From: Spirosoma validum
Lineage (GTDB): Bacteria; Bacteroidota; Bacteroidia; Cytophagales; Spirosomataceae
Assembly: GCF_014699035.1 (NCBI RefSeq)
Contig: NZ_JACXAA010000003.1
Coordinates: 558,001-622,000 of the forward strand
DNA: 64,000 nucleotides
Reading direction: 5' to 3'
Part shown: in pieces, positions 35,464 to 45,183 of the stretch
Layout: each line of letters begins with the position of its first letter
Numbering within the stretch: position 1 is the first letter of the stretch
The notes under the pieces: generated by a model
Databases searched by the model: none
The model's input: only the letters and a program-made list of their open reading frames with translations
What the model was told of the DNA's origin: nothing
Program-made: the position numbers and the translations under genes

Positions 35464-35610
35464 TTCCAGAGTTATAATTCACCACCCTGATAGGTGAATC
35501 ATTCAGCGGATTGAGGGCATTCTGACGTTCTTTTCAGGCGGCTGTATATTGGATAAACAGGAAGTTACGTTTGATAGATGTGTCAACAAAACCATTGAAC
35601 AAACTTAACC

Positions 35611-36120
35611 ATGGCTAATTCATACATCGGCTGGTCATTCCGTAATCTGATTATTCTTGCAGTTGTTTTCGGCTTTCTGACAACAGGCTGTAAAAAGTCA
35701 GGCGGTAGCGATCCCGAGATCGATCCCCGCGATCAGTACGTTGGTACGTATACGGGTACGTATCGAAATAGTATTTATAATGTCGAAGATCTATACGATG
35801 AACCAAAAGCTGGGACAGCTACTGTTACCATTACAAAAGGATCGAATCCTAAGGAAATTTACGTTGAAATTCTGACGGCTGGTGATCGTACCGGCAACCG
35901 GACGCTGAAGGTTACGGCCGATCTGGACGGGGTAAATTTTACGGTTAATGATAAAAATACGGACACAATTCCATTAGCTAGACCTGTAGACGGTGATTAT
36001 ACAGCGGCCGGGGTATTTGATCCAAGCAAAAATCAGTTCTCTTACTCATCCGTCACCAGAGCAACGCGGAATGGAGCGCAGTACAAACAAACGTATGAAG
36101 TTGTCTGTACAAAACAGTAG
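35611..36120 (+). CDS. small lipoprotein of unknown function
   Basis: The 169-residue protein has a hydrophobic signal followed by the lipobox TTGC (cysteine near residue 27), then GSDPEIDPRDQYVGTYTGTY and a strand-rich domain, the typical layout of small beta-barrel lipoproteins in Cytophagales. No enzyme motif is visible. It ends before the hairpin terminator at 36162-36214. Confidence 0.78.
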   Translation: MANSYIGWSFRNLIILAVVFGFLTTGCKKSGGSDPEIDPRDQYVGTYTGTYRNSIYNVEDLYDEPKAGTATVTITKGSNPKEIYVEILTAGDRTGNRTLKVTADLDGVNFTVNDKNTDTIPLARPVDGDYTAAGVFDPSKNQFSYSSVTRATRNGAQYKQTYEVVCTKQ

Positions 36121-36161
36121 CTGCGCTACGTAGCCGAGCTAGTTACAGACACACGAAATTG

Positions 36162-36214
36162 AACCGGTAGATTGATCGAATGGACTACTTTTTCCTTCGA
36201 TCAATCTACCGGTT
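36162..36214 (+). terminator. intrinsic terminator of the lipoprotein gene
   Basis: A 19-bp perfect stem (36162-36180 with 36196-36214) with a 15-base loop is followed by a T-run (GGTTTTTG). The ATG at 36180 is within this structure, which excludes it as a real start for the next gene. Confidence 0.9.
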
Positions 36215-36221
36215 TTTGTTT

Positions 36222-36710
36222 ATGAAAAGGTTATTAATTCTCAGCTTTTCTATTGCCTTTCAGCTTGTTCGTGCCCAGACGCCAACGTCTCCCACGGCGG
36301 GTGCTGTCGCCGTTACGTCTGAGCGGGTATATTCGCCGTCGGCGGATGAAAAAGCTGTTCTAACTACTGAAAAGCAACGGTTCGACGCACAGGTAAAGAA
36401 AGACTACGCTGTTTTGGATCAGGTACTGGCTGATGACTTGATCTATACTCATTCTCACGGTGGGACCGACACGAAACAATCCTACATTCAATCGATCCGC
36501 GATGGTAAGCAGCGATACGACGCTATTGACATGGAAGAACACAAAGTGCGTATTTACGGAAACACGGCTGTCATCAATGGAATATGTATGGTAAAGGCCA
36601 TGAGTAATGGTCAGACAATCAATAGCCACCTGAAATATACGGATGTGTATGTCCGAAATGGGAATCAATGGCAGATGGTAGCCTGGCAGTCGATTAAGCT
36701 GGCTAAATAA
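36222..36710 (+). CDS. secreted SnoaL/DUF4440-type NTF2-like protein
   Basis: Starting at 36222 (MKRLLILSFSIAFQL) gives a 162-residue protein with signal peptide and one NTF2-like domain: AVLTTEKQRFDAQVKKDYAVLDQVLADDLIYTH in parts, then NTAVINGICMV, YTDVYVRNGNQWQMVAWQS. The DUF4440 family includes putative ketosteroid-isomerase-like or ligand-binding proteins without established activity. The upstream in-frame ATG at 36180 lies in a terminator and is rejected. Confidence 0.82.
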   Translation: MKRLLILSFSIAFQLVRAQTPTSPTAGAVAVTSERVYSPSADEKAVLTTEKQRFDAQVKKDYAVLDQVLADDLIYTHSHGGTDTKQSYIQSIRDGKQRYDAIDMEEHKVRIYGNTAVINGICMVKAMSNGQTINSHLKYTDVYVRNGNQWQMVAWQSIKLAK

Positions 36711-36712
36711 AT

Positions 36713-36802
36713 AGGAGAAGAGGGAGGAGTGGGAAGCAAGGGACGAGGGGAAATTAGCAAAAAACCTCTCGTCCCTTGCTTCCCGCTCCTCCCTCTTCTC
36801 CT
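36713..36802. terminator. 38-bp purine/pyrimidine hairpin between convergent genes
   Basis: Arms 36713-36750 and 36765-36802 match except at two positions. One arm is purine-rich and the other pyrimidine-rich; the composition resembles 28659-28755 although the sequences differ. It lies between the NTF2-like gene and the minus-strand thioesterase gene. Confidence 0.85.
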
Positions 36803-36805
36803 AAG

Positions 36806-37333
36806 TTATTCCACCTTCAAAAACTCTCTCAATTCCGTCGCGTCCTGCGGATTCATACGGCCAGCCAGAACCAGGCGTAATTGCCGACGACGTAGTGCGC
36901 TTTCGTAGCGCTCTTTCTCGGCGTCGGTTTCGGCGATGATAGCTGGCACTTCAATCGGTCGCCCGCTCTGGTCAACGGCAACGAAGGTGTAGAAGGCGCT
37001 GTTGGTGCTTACCCGGATGCCCGCCGGAATATCCTCGGCCCACACTTCAATAAATACTTCCATCGAAGAGCTAAATGCCCGGGTTACCTGCGCTTTCATC
37101 GTGACGATATTGCCCAGCCGGATGGGTTCCGCAAACGATACGTTATCGACCGACGCGGTGACCACAATCCGGTTTGAATGCTTTTGAGCAGCAATGGCAG
37201 CTGCAATGTCCATGAAGTGCAGCAATCGCCCGCCCATCAGATTGTTGAGCGTATTGGTGTCGTTGGGCAGCACCATTTCGGTCATTACCGTCATGGATTC
37301 GCGGGCGTGTTTGGGTTGGGGCATAGCGTACAT
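36806..37333 (-). CDS. acyl-CoA thioesterase, hotdog fold (YciA/ACOT-like)
   Basis: The 175-residue protein has the single hotdog domain of the YciA/acyl-CoA hydrolase family: VLPNDTNTLNNLMGGRLLHFMDIAAAIAAQKHS carries the catalytic Asn and Asp, and SVDNVSFAEPIRLGNIV follows. These enzymes hydrolyse acyl-CoA esters in the cytoplasm. The last 45 residues (EKERYESALRRRQLR) form a charged helical extension. Two start codons (37333, 37324) are equally plausible. Confidence 0.9.
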   Translation of the reverse strand: MYAMPQPKHARESMTVMTEMVLPNDTNTLNNLMGGRLLHFMDIAAAIAAQKHSNRIVVTASVDNVSFAEPIRLGNIVTMKAQVTRAFSSSMEVFIEVWAEDIPAGIRVSTNSAFYTFVAVDQSGRPIEVPAIIAETDAEKERYESALRRRQLRLVLAGRMNPQDATELREFLKVE

Positions 37334-37487
37334 TAATCAGTCTCGATTGCTTCTTTATCCTACGAATTGGCGACTGATGGCTGTAAAGCAACCATTCAAA
37401 AGGCAAACGGACAAACCAGAGGATAAACTTTCTGTTGATACGTTAAGTCCATAAGCTGAAAGATCGAAAAGCAGTATTATTTCGTTG

Positions 37488-37495
37488 TAAATTTG
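37488..37495 (+). promoter_or_regulatory. -7 element (TAAATTTG) of the desaturase gene
   Basis: An exact TAnnTTTG match lies 31 bases before the start codon at 37527. No clear -33 element. Confidence 0.5.
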
Positions 37496-37526
37496 TCTGA
37501 TAGTCATAAAGAATAGGATAGAAGTT

Positions 37527-38399
37527 ATGGAGCGACTAGTGAATTACTTCGAGCATATTCCGTCAGCACATCGGAGCCTGATTCTTGTGGGGGGAATTAC
37601 CCTTTTCTGGCTGATCGAAAGTGCTGTTCCTCTGTTTCAGTTTGCGAAGACGACGCCTGGCTACCGAAAATTACATCACGCGGGTATCAACATTTTCTTT
37701 ACCCTAACTACCATCATCGTCAATTTTGCGCTGGCCTTCCTGCTATTACGCACCAGTGATTGGGCTGTTCAACATCAGATCGGCCTGCTGCCATGGATTC
37801 AGTGCCCATTGTGGATCGAAGCAATACTAGGTCTGCTGGGACTTGATCTGATTGGTGCATGGCTGCCGCACTGGGTTCAGCATCAGGTTAAATTTCTGTG
37901 GCGGTTTCACCTAATTCATCATAGTGACGCTTACGTTGACACAACCACCGCCAACCGACATCATCCCGGCGAAAGCGTTGTTCGATTTGTCTTTACGTTA
38001 CTGGCGGTGTTGATTATGGGAGCGCCCATGTGGCTCGTATTTTTATATCAGGCCTTGTCAGTGATGCTGTCGCAGTTTAATCATGCGAATATCGAACTAC
38101 CCCGCTGGGCCGACCGACTGCTGGGGCTTGTCATCGTAACCCCGAACATGCACCACGTGCATCATCACTACGTACTGCCTGTTACGAATACGAATTATGG
38201 CAATATATTTCCCTACTGGGACCGCCTGTTCGGCACGTACCACGAAATGGCTGGTAAAGACCTGCACTATGGGATCGATACCCATCCTGATTCACAGGAA
38301 CATTCGCACATTGGTCGCCTGCTGAAAATTCCGTTTCAGAAATACCGCCCCCCGGTCGGTGAGCCTGCTCCCCGAAAAGAGCTATCGCAGCAAGCATAA
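37527..38399 (+). CDS. sterol desaturase/fatty acid hydroxylase family membrane protein
   Basis: The 290-residue membrane protein has about four hydrophobic helices and the eight-histidine di-iron signature: HWVQHQ, HLIHHSD, NRHHPGE and MHHVHHHY. The family adds hydroxyls or double bonds to lipids, carotenoids or sterols in the membrane. Bacteria of this group use relatives for hydroxylated lipids or carotenoid changes; the substrate here is unknown. No pathway neighbour is adjacent. Confidence 0.9.
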   Translation: MERLVNYFEHIPSAHRSLILVGGITLFWLIESAVPLFQFAKTTPGYRKLHHAGINIFFTLTTIIVNFALAFLLLRTSDWAVQHQIGLLPWIQCPLWIEAILGLLGLDLIGAWLPHWVQHQVKFLWRFHLIHHSDAYVDTTTANRHHPGESVVRFVFTLLAVLIMGAPMWLVFLYQALSVMLSQFNHANIELPRWADRLLGLVIVTPNMHHVHHHYVLPVTNTNYGNIFPYWDRLFGTYHEMAGKDLHYGIDTHPDSQEHSHIGRLLKIPFQKYRPPVGEPAPRKELSQQA

Positions 38400-38534
38400 G
38401 AACATCCGGTAATAAAGTTAGTTATAAAGGCTATACGTCGTCCGTATTTGGTTAATAGTCAGTCGGACGATAATTTTAGCCCGTTCTATTCGAACGTATA
38501 CTTAATTCCATCTTTTTTCTAACTCAACTCAATT

Positions 38535-39563
38535 ATGTCGTTTAAGCACAATTTGTTTGTAGGGAGAGCCCTAAGCTTATCACTCACGTTATTTATTGCA
38601 TTAACCGTATTTTTCGCTGCCTGTAAATCGGATGACCCGACTACGCCTACTGCCCAGACAATTATGGAGCAGATTAACGGCAACAGTAACTTTACCTTAC
38701 TTAGGGCCGCTCTGGTGAAAGCAGGTCTGGATGGTACGTTAGGAGGATCTGGCACGTATACGTTGCTGGCGCCAACGAACGAAGCCTTCAACGCATTTGG
38801 CCTTACCAGCGAAGCTGTCATTGCATTGGCTCCTGCCGATCTGGTAAAATCGGTACTGCAATACCATGTACTTACCACAAAGCTGGAATCATCAGCCATT
38901 ACTTCCACAACGAATACCGCACAGCCAACGCAGTTTACAGCCGTAGCGCCCGGTAATTCGGTCTATTTTACAAAGCCCGTAGCCGTAACGACGGCTACCG
39001 CGTCTGGCACAACGATATCAGTCAACGGTGCTTATATCCAGCAGGGTGACGTACAAGCCAGTAATGGAGTTATTCACGTGATTAACCGTATTCTGCTGCC
39101 ACCAATCTATGGTAACATTCCGAATACGATTGGTAGTATTCCGTCAATTTATGCGCTGTTAGCGCCCAGCGCCGGTATTTCCTTTAAATTGCTTCAACAG
39201 GCGGTAACAAGGGCAGGAATTGGAGGAGCATTGACGGGAACGACTCCCATAACGGTATTTGCCCCAACGGACAATGCATTCAGAGCTGCGACTTACGACT
39301 CGACAAAAATTGCGAACACAGCCCCGGCTACACTCGCTACCGTATTGGGATACCACGTCGTTTCTGGCAGAGTTTATACGCCTATCGTATCGAATGGCGC
39401 TAGCCTGACGAATGCCGCGGGTACACTTACAATTGGTAAAAGCACGACCGCCATTACAGTTACGGGCAGAGGTAATACTGGTACAGCCTCGAACATTATT
39501 GGTCCGGACGTAACAGCAACCAACGGCGTGATTCATATCATCGACCGCCTTTTGATCCCATAG
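38535..39563 (+). CDS. lipoprotein with two fasciclin (FAS1) domains
   Basis: The 342-residue protein has a lipoprotein signal ending in AACKS (cysteine near residue 32) and two FAS1 domains at about residues 45-190 and 205-341. Each has the expected blocks: TYTLLAPTNEAFNAF, LQYHVLTTKL and NGVIHVINRILLPP in the first, ITVFAPTDNAFRAA, GYHVVSGRVY and NGVIHIIDRLLIP in the second. It is probably a surface adhesin or matrix-binding lipoprotein. The domain count separates it from the single-domain secreted FAS1 protein at 9-560. Confidence 0.93.
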   Translation: MSFKHNLFVGRALSLSLTLFIALTVFFAACKSDDPTTPTAQTIMEQINGNSNFTLLRAALVKAGLDGTLGGSGTYTLLAPTNEAFNAFGLTSEAVIALAPADLVKSVLQYHVLTTKLESSAITSTTNTAQPTQFTAVAPGNSVYFTKPVAVTTATASGTTISVNGAYIQQGDVQASNGVIHVINRILLPPIYGNIPNTIGSIPSIYALLAPSAGISFKLLQQAVTRAGIGGALTGTTPITVFAPTDNAFRAATYDSTKIANTAPATLATVLGYHVVSGRVYTPIVSNGASLTNAAGTLTIGKSTTAITVTGRGNTGTASNIIGPDVTATNGVIHIIDRLLIP

Positions 39564-39588
39564 TTTTCTGACGTTTTTGTGACGAGTG

Positions 39589-39625
39589 ACCCGGAGCGAC
39601 TCAGGAAAACGCTCCGGGTTTTTTA
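39589..39625 (+). terminator. intrinsic terminator of the FAS1 lipoprotein gene
   Basis: A 10-bp GC-rich stem (39589-39598 with 39610-39619) is followed by a T-run. It lies 26 bases after the stop codon. Confidence 0.92.
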
Positions 39626-39782
39626 TTGATACCTATTGATTTTGAGAGGAATCAAAACCGCCGTATACCTGTTTTGTTTATAGAGAAACTCTTTCGCATT
39701 ACTTCGCAATTTGTCGGCCCTAAACTGCGTGATTGTCCGCAAGACTTTCGACCTTTGGCGCCTTGACCTGTGACCTTATCGA

Positions 39783-42700
39783 ATGGCCAAACCACAAAAA
39801 AAACTGTTCCTGTTAGATGCGCTGGCACTTGTCTACCGCGCTCATTTTGCCTTTAGCAAATCGCCCCGCATTTCGTCACGCGGATTAAATACCTCGGCTG
39901 TCTTCGGCTTCATGAACGCCATGATCGAGGTGTTAACGAAGGAAAAACCCACCCACATTGGCGTTGCGTTCGACTCGGCGAAGAAGACCTTCCGTCATGA
40001 ACAATTCCCGATGTATAAGGCGACCCGGCAATCGCAGCCCGAAGATATTAGCGTAGCGGTGCCGTACATCAAAAAGATTATTGAGGCTATGCACATTCCC
40101 ATCCTGATTCTGGAGGGGTATGAGGCCGATGATATCATTGGTACTATTGCCAAGAAAGCGGCACTGGCTGACTTTGAGGTGTATATGATGACTCCCGACA
40201 AAGATTACGGTCAACTGGTCGAGGAGCATGTTCATATCTATAAACCTGCGTTTATGGGCAAGCCTGTTGAAAAACTGGGCGTGACCGAAGTGCTGGAACG
40301 CTGGCAAATCGAACGGATCGATCAGGTGACGGATATGCTCGGATTAATGGGTGATTCGGTCGATAACATTCCGGGTATTCCGGGCGTCGGCGAAAAAACA
40401 GCGCAGAAGCTGATCGCTGATTTCGGATCGGTTGAAAATCTCATTGCCCGTGCCGACGAACTAAAAGGAAAACTGAAAGAGAACGTCGTGAATTTCGCCC
40501 AGCAGGGATTGCTGTCTAAACAACTGGCAACCATTCATCTGGACGTCCCGGTGCCGTTCGATGAAAATTTGCTGCGTCATACGGAATACGACAAACCCAG
40601 GCTGTCTGCTCTGCTGGATGAACTGGAGTTTCGCCAGATGAAAACCCGATTGTTGGGGGCTGGGTACGATGAGCAGCCATTGCCAGCGGCATTCAAAACG
40701 CCGGAGTCTGGGCAGATGAACCTGTTCGATTCGTCGGGTGGCGATGCTCCTGCATTCATGCCGTTCCCGAATATGAGCGCCGTTAACCCATCCGGAGCGG
40801 ATGATTTACCGTTTGATTTTGGGTCAATCGACACGCCGACGCCCGCGCCCAAGCCGAAAGCTGCAAAAACCTCAAAGATAGCGGTTCGGGTACCGGTAGC
40901 CTCTGCTTCGGAAGCTACGCCCAGCAACGTAACAAATACGATTACTACGGATGATAAGCTGTGGACTGAAGTGACTGAACAACCGGAAACCCCAGCGTAC
41001 CTCGACGTTTATCCTGACTACGAAATCGACGAAAATCAGCCCGAACGACGAAAGACGATCCTGTCAGTTAAGCACGATTATCGGTTAGTCGATACGCCCG
41101 AACTACGGGATAGTTTGATTCACTACCTGAACCTTCAGGAAAGTATCTGTTTCGATTCGGAAACAACGGCCATCGATCCGGTTGAGGCCGATTTGGTTGG
41201 CCTGTCGTTTTCGTACCGGAAAGGGGAGGCTTTCTACGTACCTGTCCCGGCTGACCGTGCCGAAGCACAGGCCGTCGTCGATCAGTTCAAGCCGGTTTTT
41301 GAGAATGCCAACATTAGTAAGATCGGACAGAATCTGAAATATGACCTGCTGATGCTGAAAAAATATGGCGTTGAAGTGCAGGGGAAACTCTTCGACACGA
41401 TGATTGCTCATTACCTCATTGAGCCAGAAATGCGCCATAATATGGACATGATGGCGATGACGTACCTGAACTATAGCCCGGTTGAGATTGAATCGCTGAT
41501 TGGCAAGAAAGGCAAAGGCCAACTGACCATGCGCGATGTTGATGTCCAGAAGATAGTTGAATACGCGGGTGAAGACGCCGACATTACGCTGCAACTCAAG
41601 GAAGCGTTTGCGCCCCGACTCGAAAAGGATAGTCTATACAAACTTTTCGATCAGGTTGAAATGCCGCTCGTGCAGGTATTGACCGACCTTGAGCTGGAGG
41701 GCGTAACGCTCGATACCAACGCTCTCGCTGACTTATCCGCTACGTTGGAGACCGATATGCGTCAGGTACAGCAGGAGATTTACGATATAGCGGGTGAGTC
41801 GTTCAACATCGGTTCACCAAAGCAACTGGGCGAGATTCTGTTTGACAAACTAAAGCTGGACAAGAACGCTAAAAAGACCAAAACGGGTCAGTACGCAACG
41901 GGCGAAGAGATTCTGTCGAAACTCGAAGCCGAACACGAAATTGCTCGTAAGATTCTGGATTACCGCGAACTGATTAAACTCAAAAATACGTATGTCGATG
42001 TATTGCCGTTGTTGATCAGCAAACGGACGGGACGGGTTCACACGTCGTTTAATCAGGCGGTTGCATCAACGGGTCGGTTGTCGTCCGTTAATCCGAACCT
42101 GCAAAACATTCCGATACGTACGCCACGGGGGCAGGAAATTCGGAAAGCGTTTGTGCCCCGTGGGCCAGAGTTCCTGATTATGTCGGCCGATTATTCGCAG
42201 ATCGAACTTCGGATCATGGCCGCTTTCAGTGGTGATCAGACGATGCTCGATGCGTTCAACAACAACGTCGATATTCACACGCAGACGGCCAGTAAAGTCT
42301 TTCACGTGCCGATCAGCGACGTAACGAGCGATATGCGCCGGAAAGCCAAAACGATCAATTTTGGTATCATCTACGGTATTTCGTCGTTTGGCCTGGCGCA
42401 ACGGTTAAAAATTCCCCGCAAAGAAGCCGCCCAGATTATCGACGACTATTTTGCCGAGTTCCCGGCCGTGAAAGGGTACATCGATCAGTGTATCGAAAAA
42501 GCACGCGGCTTTGGCTACGCCGAAACGATTTTAGGCCGACGCCGGTATCTGCGCGACATCAACTCACGTAACCAGACCGACCGCATGTTTGCTGAACGTA
42601 ACGCGGTCAATGCGCCGATTCAGGGGAGTGCGGCTGACATGCTCAAGATTGCTATGATTCGTATTCATGAGTTTATGAAGCAGGAGCAACTGAAATCAAA

Positions 42701-42863
42701 AATGATTCTGACCGTTCACGATGAACTTGTGTTCGACGCCCACCGCGATGAGATCGATTTGTTGAGCGCACGCGTCGCTGAGATCATGCGAAACGCAATT
42801 CCGATGGGCGTTCAGATGGAAACAGGAATCGGTACCGGCGAAAACTGGCTGTTAGCACACTAG
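39783..42863 (+). CDS. polA: DNA polymerase I
   Basis: The 1026-residue enzyme has all three domains: 5'-3' exonuclease (about residues 1-290, starting KKLFLLDALALVYRAHF, with EGYEADDIIGT), 3'-5' exonuclease (about 430-610, CFDSETTAIDP with an intact Asp-x-Glu, so proofreading should work) and polymerase with motif A DYSQIELR, motif B RRKAKTINFGIIYG and motif C VHDELVFD. It is about 100 residues longer than E. coli PolI because of a low-complexity linker (about residues 300-430) rich in Pro, Ala and Thr between the exonucleases. Monocistronic repair and Okazaki-processing enzyme. Confidence 0.97.
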   Translation: MAKPQKKLFLLDALALVYRAHFAFSKSPRISSRGLNTSAVFGFMNAMIEVLTKEKPTHIGVAFDSAKKTFRHEQFPMYKATRQSQPEDISVAVPYIKKIIEAMHIPILILEGYEADDIIGTIAKKAALADFEVYMMTPDKDYGQLVEEHVHIYKPAFMGKPVEKLGVTEVLERWQIERIDQVTDMLGLMGDSVDNIPGIPGVGEKTAQKLIADFGSVENLIARADELKGKLKENVVNFAQQGLLSKQLATIHLDVPVPFDENLLRHTEYDKPRLSALLDELEFRQMKTRLLGAGYDEQPLPAAFKTPESGQMNLFDSSGGDAPAFMPFPNMSAVNPSGADDLPFDFGSIDTPTPAPKPKAAKTSKIAVRVPVASASEATPSNVTNTITTDDKLWTEVTEQPETPAYLDVYPDYEIDENQPERRKTILSVKHDYRLVDTPELRDSLIHYLNLQESICFDSETTAIDPVEADLVGLSFSYRKGEAFYVPVPADRAEAQAVVDQFKPVFENANISKIGQNLKYDLLMLKKYGVEVQGKLFDTMIAHYLIEPEMRHNMDMMAMTYLNYSPVEIESLIGKKGKGQLTMRDVDVQKIVEYAGEDADITLQLKEAFAPRLEKDSLYKLFDQVEMPLVQVLTDLELEGVTLDTNALADLSATLETDMRQVQQEIYDIAGESFNIGSPKQLGEILFDKLKLDKNAKKTKTGQYATGEEILSKLEAEHEIARKILDYRELIKLKNTYVDVLPLLISKRTGRVHTSFNQAVASTGRLSSVNPNLQNIPIRTPRGQEIRKAFVPRGPEFLIMSADYSQIELRIMAAFSGDQTMLDAFNNNVDIHTQTASKVFHVPISDVTSDMRRKAKTINFGIIYGISSFGLAQRLKIPRKEAAQIIDDYFAEFPAVKGYIDQCIEKARGFGYAETILGRRRYLRDINSRNQTDRMFAERNAVNAPIQGSAADMLKIAMIRIHEFMKQEQLKSKMILTVHDELVFDAHRDEIDLLSARVAEIMRNAIPMGVQMETGIGTGENWLLAH

Positions 42864-42885
42864 TACAGACTATAATTTAAGGATT

Positions 42886-42924
42886 TACCAAACGGCGTAG
42901 TCTCTCTGGCTACGCCGTTTGGTA
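42886..42924 (+). terminator. hairpin terminator of polA
   Basis: A 15-bp perfect stem (42886-42900 with 42910-42924) with a nine-base loop, about 20 bases past the stop. There is no long T-run. Confidence 0.8.
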
Positions 42925-43050
42925 TTCTAGACTTTCGTTGTTCTATAGTCAGTCAGTCACTGACGGATTGTTTATCAACTGACACATTCACGTAGCCAAA
43001 ACTCGCTAAACCACTTATCTTGCATACGTATTTAGCCTATACCCCTCCGT

Positions 43051-44793
43051 ATGCAACTACTAACTACCCTCCGTCTCCTTACTGTATTCATTTATATTTT
43101 TATAACGACTAGAGCGACTTTTGCTCAAACGAAGGCCGAGAAAATTGACGCGCTGGTTCGCCAATATGTATCGAACCGGCAGTTTAATGGATCGATTTTA
43201 GTCGCGGACAAAGGAAAAGTAATCCTTAAAAAAGGCTATGGGATGGCCAATATGGAATGGAATATTCCAAATACGGCTAGTACCAAATTCCGACTCGGTT
43301 CGATCACGAAGCAATTTACGTCAATGCTCATCATGCAGCTGGTCGAGCAGGGTAAGCTGAAATTAGACGGAAAGATCACCGATTATTTGCCGGACTATCC
43401 CAAAGCAACGGGTAGTAAAATCACCATCCACCACCTGCTGACGCATACGTCAGGTATTCCAAGCTACACCAGTTTTCCCAAGTTTTTCGAAACCATGAGT
43501 CGGGACCCGTATACACCCGACGCTTTTGTCAAGAAGTTCTCCGATTTGCCGCTGGAGTTTGAACCTGGCTCAAGGTTTTCATACGATAACTCGGGCTATT
43601 TTCTGCTGGGCGTGATCATCGAAAAAGTGACAGGAAAGCCGTATGCAGACGTATTGAAAGAAGCTATTTTCGATCCGTTGGCGATGAAAGATACAGGCTA
43701 CGACTTAGCTGGGCCGATCATTTCCAAACGTGCTTCGGGCTACGAGAAACGTAGTGAGGGCTACGTCAATGCGCCGTATCTGGACATGTCGATTCCGTAT
43801 GCAGCGGGGTCATTGTATTCAACTGTTGAGGATTTGTACCACTGGGATCAGGCTTTGTATACCGATAAATTGCTGGCTGACAGCGCGTCAAAAACCACCA
43901 TGTACACTCCGTTTTTGAACCATTACGCTTATGGATGGGGCGTAGGTAATATTGCGGTTGGTCAACTGAAAGACAGCCTGTTATTGATTGAACACAGCGG
44001 AGGTATCAACGGATTTAATACGTTAATCAGTCGAATACCTGCCGATAAACGACTGGTGGTATTGCTGAATAATACAGGTGGTGCACCCCTGAGCGCGATC
44101 CGGAAAAATATTCTTAGTATTCTCTACAACCAGCCCGTAGAACCCTCCAAAAAACCAATTGCTGAGCTACTGCGGAAGTCGGTTCTAACCGAATCGGCCG
44201 ACGTATCGAGACAGAAATTCAAGATCTGGCGGGGCGGGAAAGCCTATAGTCTGGACGAGAGCGAAATGAACACGGTGGGCTATGAACTTATGAGCGATGG
44301 TAAACTAAACGAAGCCATGACGGTGCTTGCGCTTAACGCCGAAGCCTTTCCGGCATCTTCCAATGTGTATGATAGCCGGGGCGAAGCTTACATGAAACTG
44401 GGTAATAAAGCAGCTGCCATTCAGGATTATAAAAAGTCAGTGGAACTGGACCCAAAAAATACGAATGGATATATAAAACTAAAAGAACTCGGTGTGGCCG
44501 TCGCCGTACCCAACGATGTACTGACTACAGCTGATACCACTACGTTGCAAACCTACGTCGGTACGTATCAACTGGCTCCTACGTTCTCAATTGCGATTAC
44601 TCGTGAGAGCGACCACCTGTACGGGCAGGCAACAGGTCAACCTCGTTTTGAGCTTTTCTCCGAGTCGAAGAATAAGTTTTATCTCAAAGTGGTCGAGGCA
44701 AAAATCACGTTTGTTACCAATGAGCAGGGTGGAGTTGACCAACTGATTCTGCATCAAAACGGGCAGGATATGCCGGGTAAACGCGTGCGCTAA
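43051..44793 (+). CDS. secreted serine hydrolase (class C beta-lactamase-like) with TPR segment
   Basis: The 580-residue protein has a signal peptide (ending TRATFAQ) and a class C beta-lactamase/DD-peptidase-like domain with nucleophile motif SITKQ (Ser-x-x-Lys), Tyr-x-Asn in SYDNSGYF, and HSGGINGF as the third box. A C-terminal segment (about 400-480) contains TPR-like ASSNVYDSRGEAYMKLGNKAAAIQDYKKS in parts, then a strand-rich end. Such enzymes hydrolyse peptide or ester bonds in the periplasm; most are not antibiotic resistance proteins. Substrate unknown. Confidence 0.9.
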   Translation: MQLLTTLRLLTVFIYIFITTRATFAQTKAEKIDALVRQYVSNRQFNGSILVADKGKVILKKGYGMANMEWNIPNTASTKFRLGSITKQFTSMLIMQLVEQGKLKLDGKITDYLPDYPKATGSKITIHHLLTHTSGIPSYTSFPKFFETMSRDPYTPDAFVKKFSDLPLEFEPGSRFSYDNSGYFLLGVIIEKVTGKPYADVLKEAIFDPLAMKDTGYDLAGPIISKRASGYEKRSEGYVNAPYLDMSIPYAAGSLYSTVEDLYHWDQALYTDKLLADSASKTTMYTPFLNHYAYGWGVGNIAVGQLKDSLLLIEHSGGINGFNTLISRIPADKRLVVLLNNTGGAPLSAIRKNILSILYNQPVEPSKKPIAELLRKSVLTESADVSRQKFKIWRGGKAYSLDESEMNTVGYELMSDGKLNEAMTVLALNAEAFPASSNVYDSRGEAYMKLGNKAAAIQDYKKSVELDPKNTNGYIKLKELGVAVAVPNDVLTTADTTTLQTYVGTYQLAPTFSIAITRESDHLYGQATGQPRFELFSESKNKFYLKVVEAKITFVTNEQGGVDQLILHQNGQDMPGKRVR

Positions 44794-44819
44794 GCCTATA
44801 GAAATTACCAAACAGATAC

Positions 44820-44870
44820 CGAGCCACCCAGGACAGAAGATCTTCGCAGACTTTATACCTGGGTGGCTCG
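44820..44870 (+). terminator. 13-bp hairpin after the serine hydrolase gene
   Basis: Arms 44820-44832 and 44858-44870 pair perfectly around a 25-base loop, 26 bases after the stop. A pyrimidine-rich stretch follows. Confidence 0.7.
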
Positions 44871-45002
44871 ATGTTCTTCTACCGTTACAAACGAGCAATC
44901 AACGGATCGATTCGCTCATAAATAGAATTATATAACATATTAGTGCAAGACTGGTTACTATCTGCAGTGCACCTAATTTCACTATATAAACAAAACAGTA
45001 TC

Positions 45003-45164
45003 ATGGGCAATCTTTTGTACACCATCGCAGTCGTGCTGATCATCATCTGGCTGCTGGGCTTTTTAGGATTCAATAGTTTTGGTCTTGGCGGTATTATCCA
45101 CGTTCTGCTGGTAATCGCTGTGATTATGATTATTCTGCGATTGATTCAAGGCAGAGGGGTGTGA
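45003..45164 (+). CDS. small two-helix membrane protein, lmo0937 family
   Basis: The start at 45003 (MGNLLYTIAVVLIIIWLLG) gives a 53-residue protein with two membrane helices joined by GFNSFGLGGIIH, matching the lmo0937-type small membrane proteins that accompany stress regulons in many bacteria. The function is not known. The longer frame from 44943 adds an unlikely 20 residues. It is followed by a perfect 50-base palindrome and then the SPFH gene. Confidence 0.85.
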   Translation: MGNLLYTIAVVLIIIWLLGFLGFNSFGLGGIIHVLLVIAVIMIILRLIQGRGV

Positions 45165-45183
45165 ACGAGAATTTGTCAACAAC

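Noticed and set aside
36180..36221. In-frame ATG extending the NTF2-like protein
   Set aside because: The ATG lies in the terminator hairpin of the previous gene and would block the signal peptide.
43051..44793. Antibiotic-resistance beta-lactamase
   Set aside because: The motifs fit generic serine hydrolases with a TPR extension, not true AmpC-type resistance enzymes.
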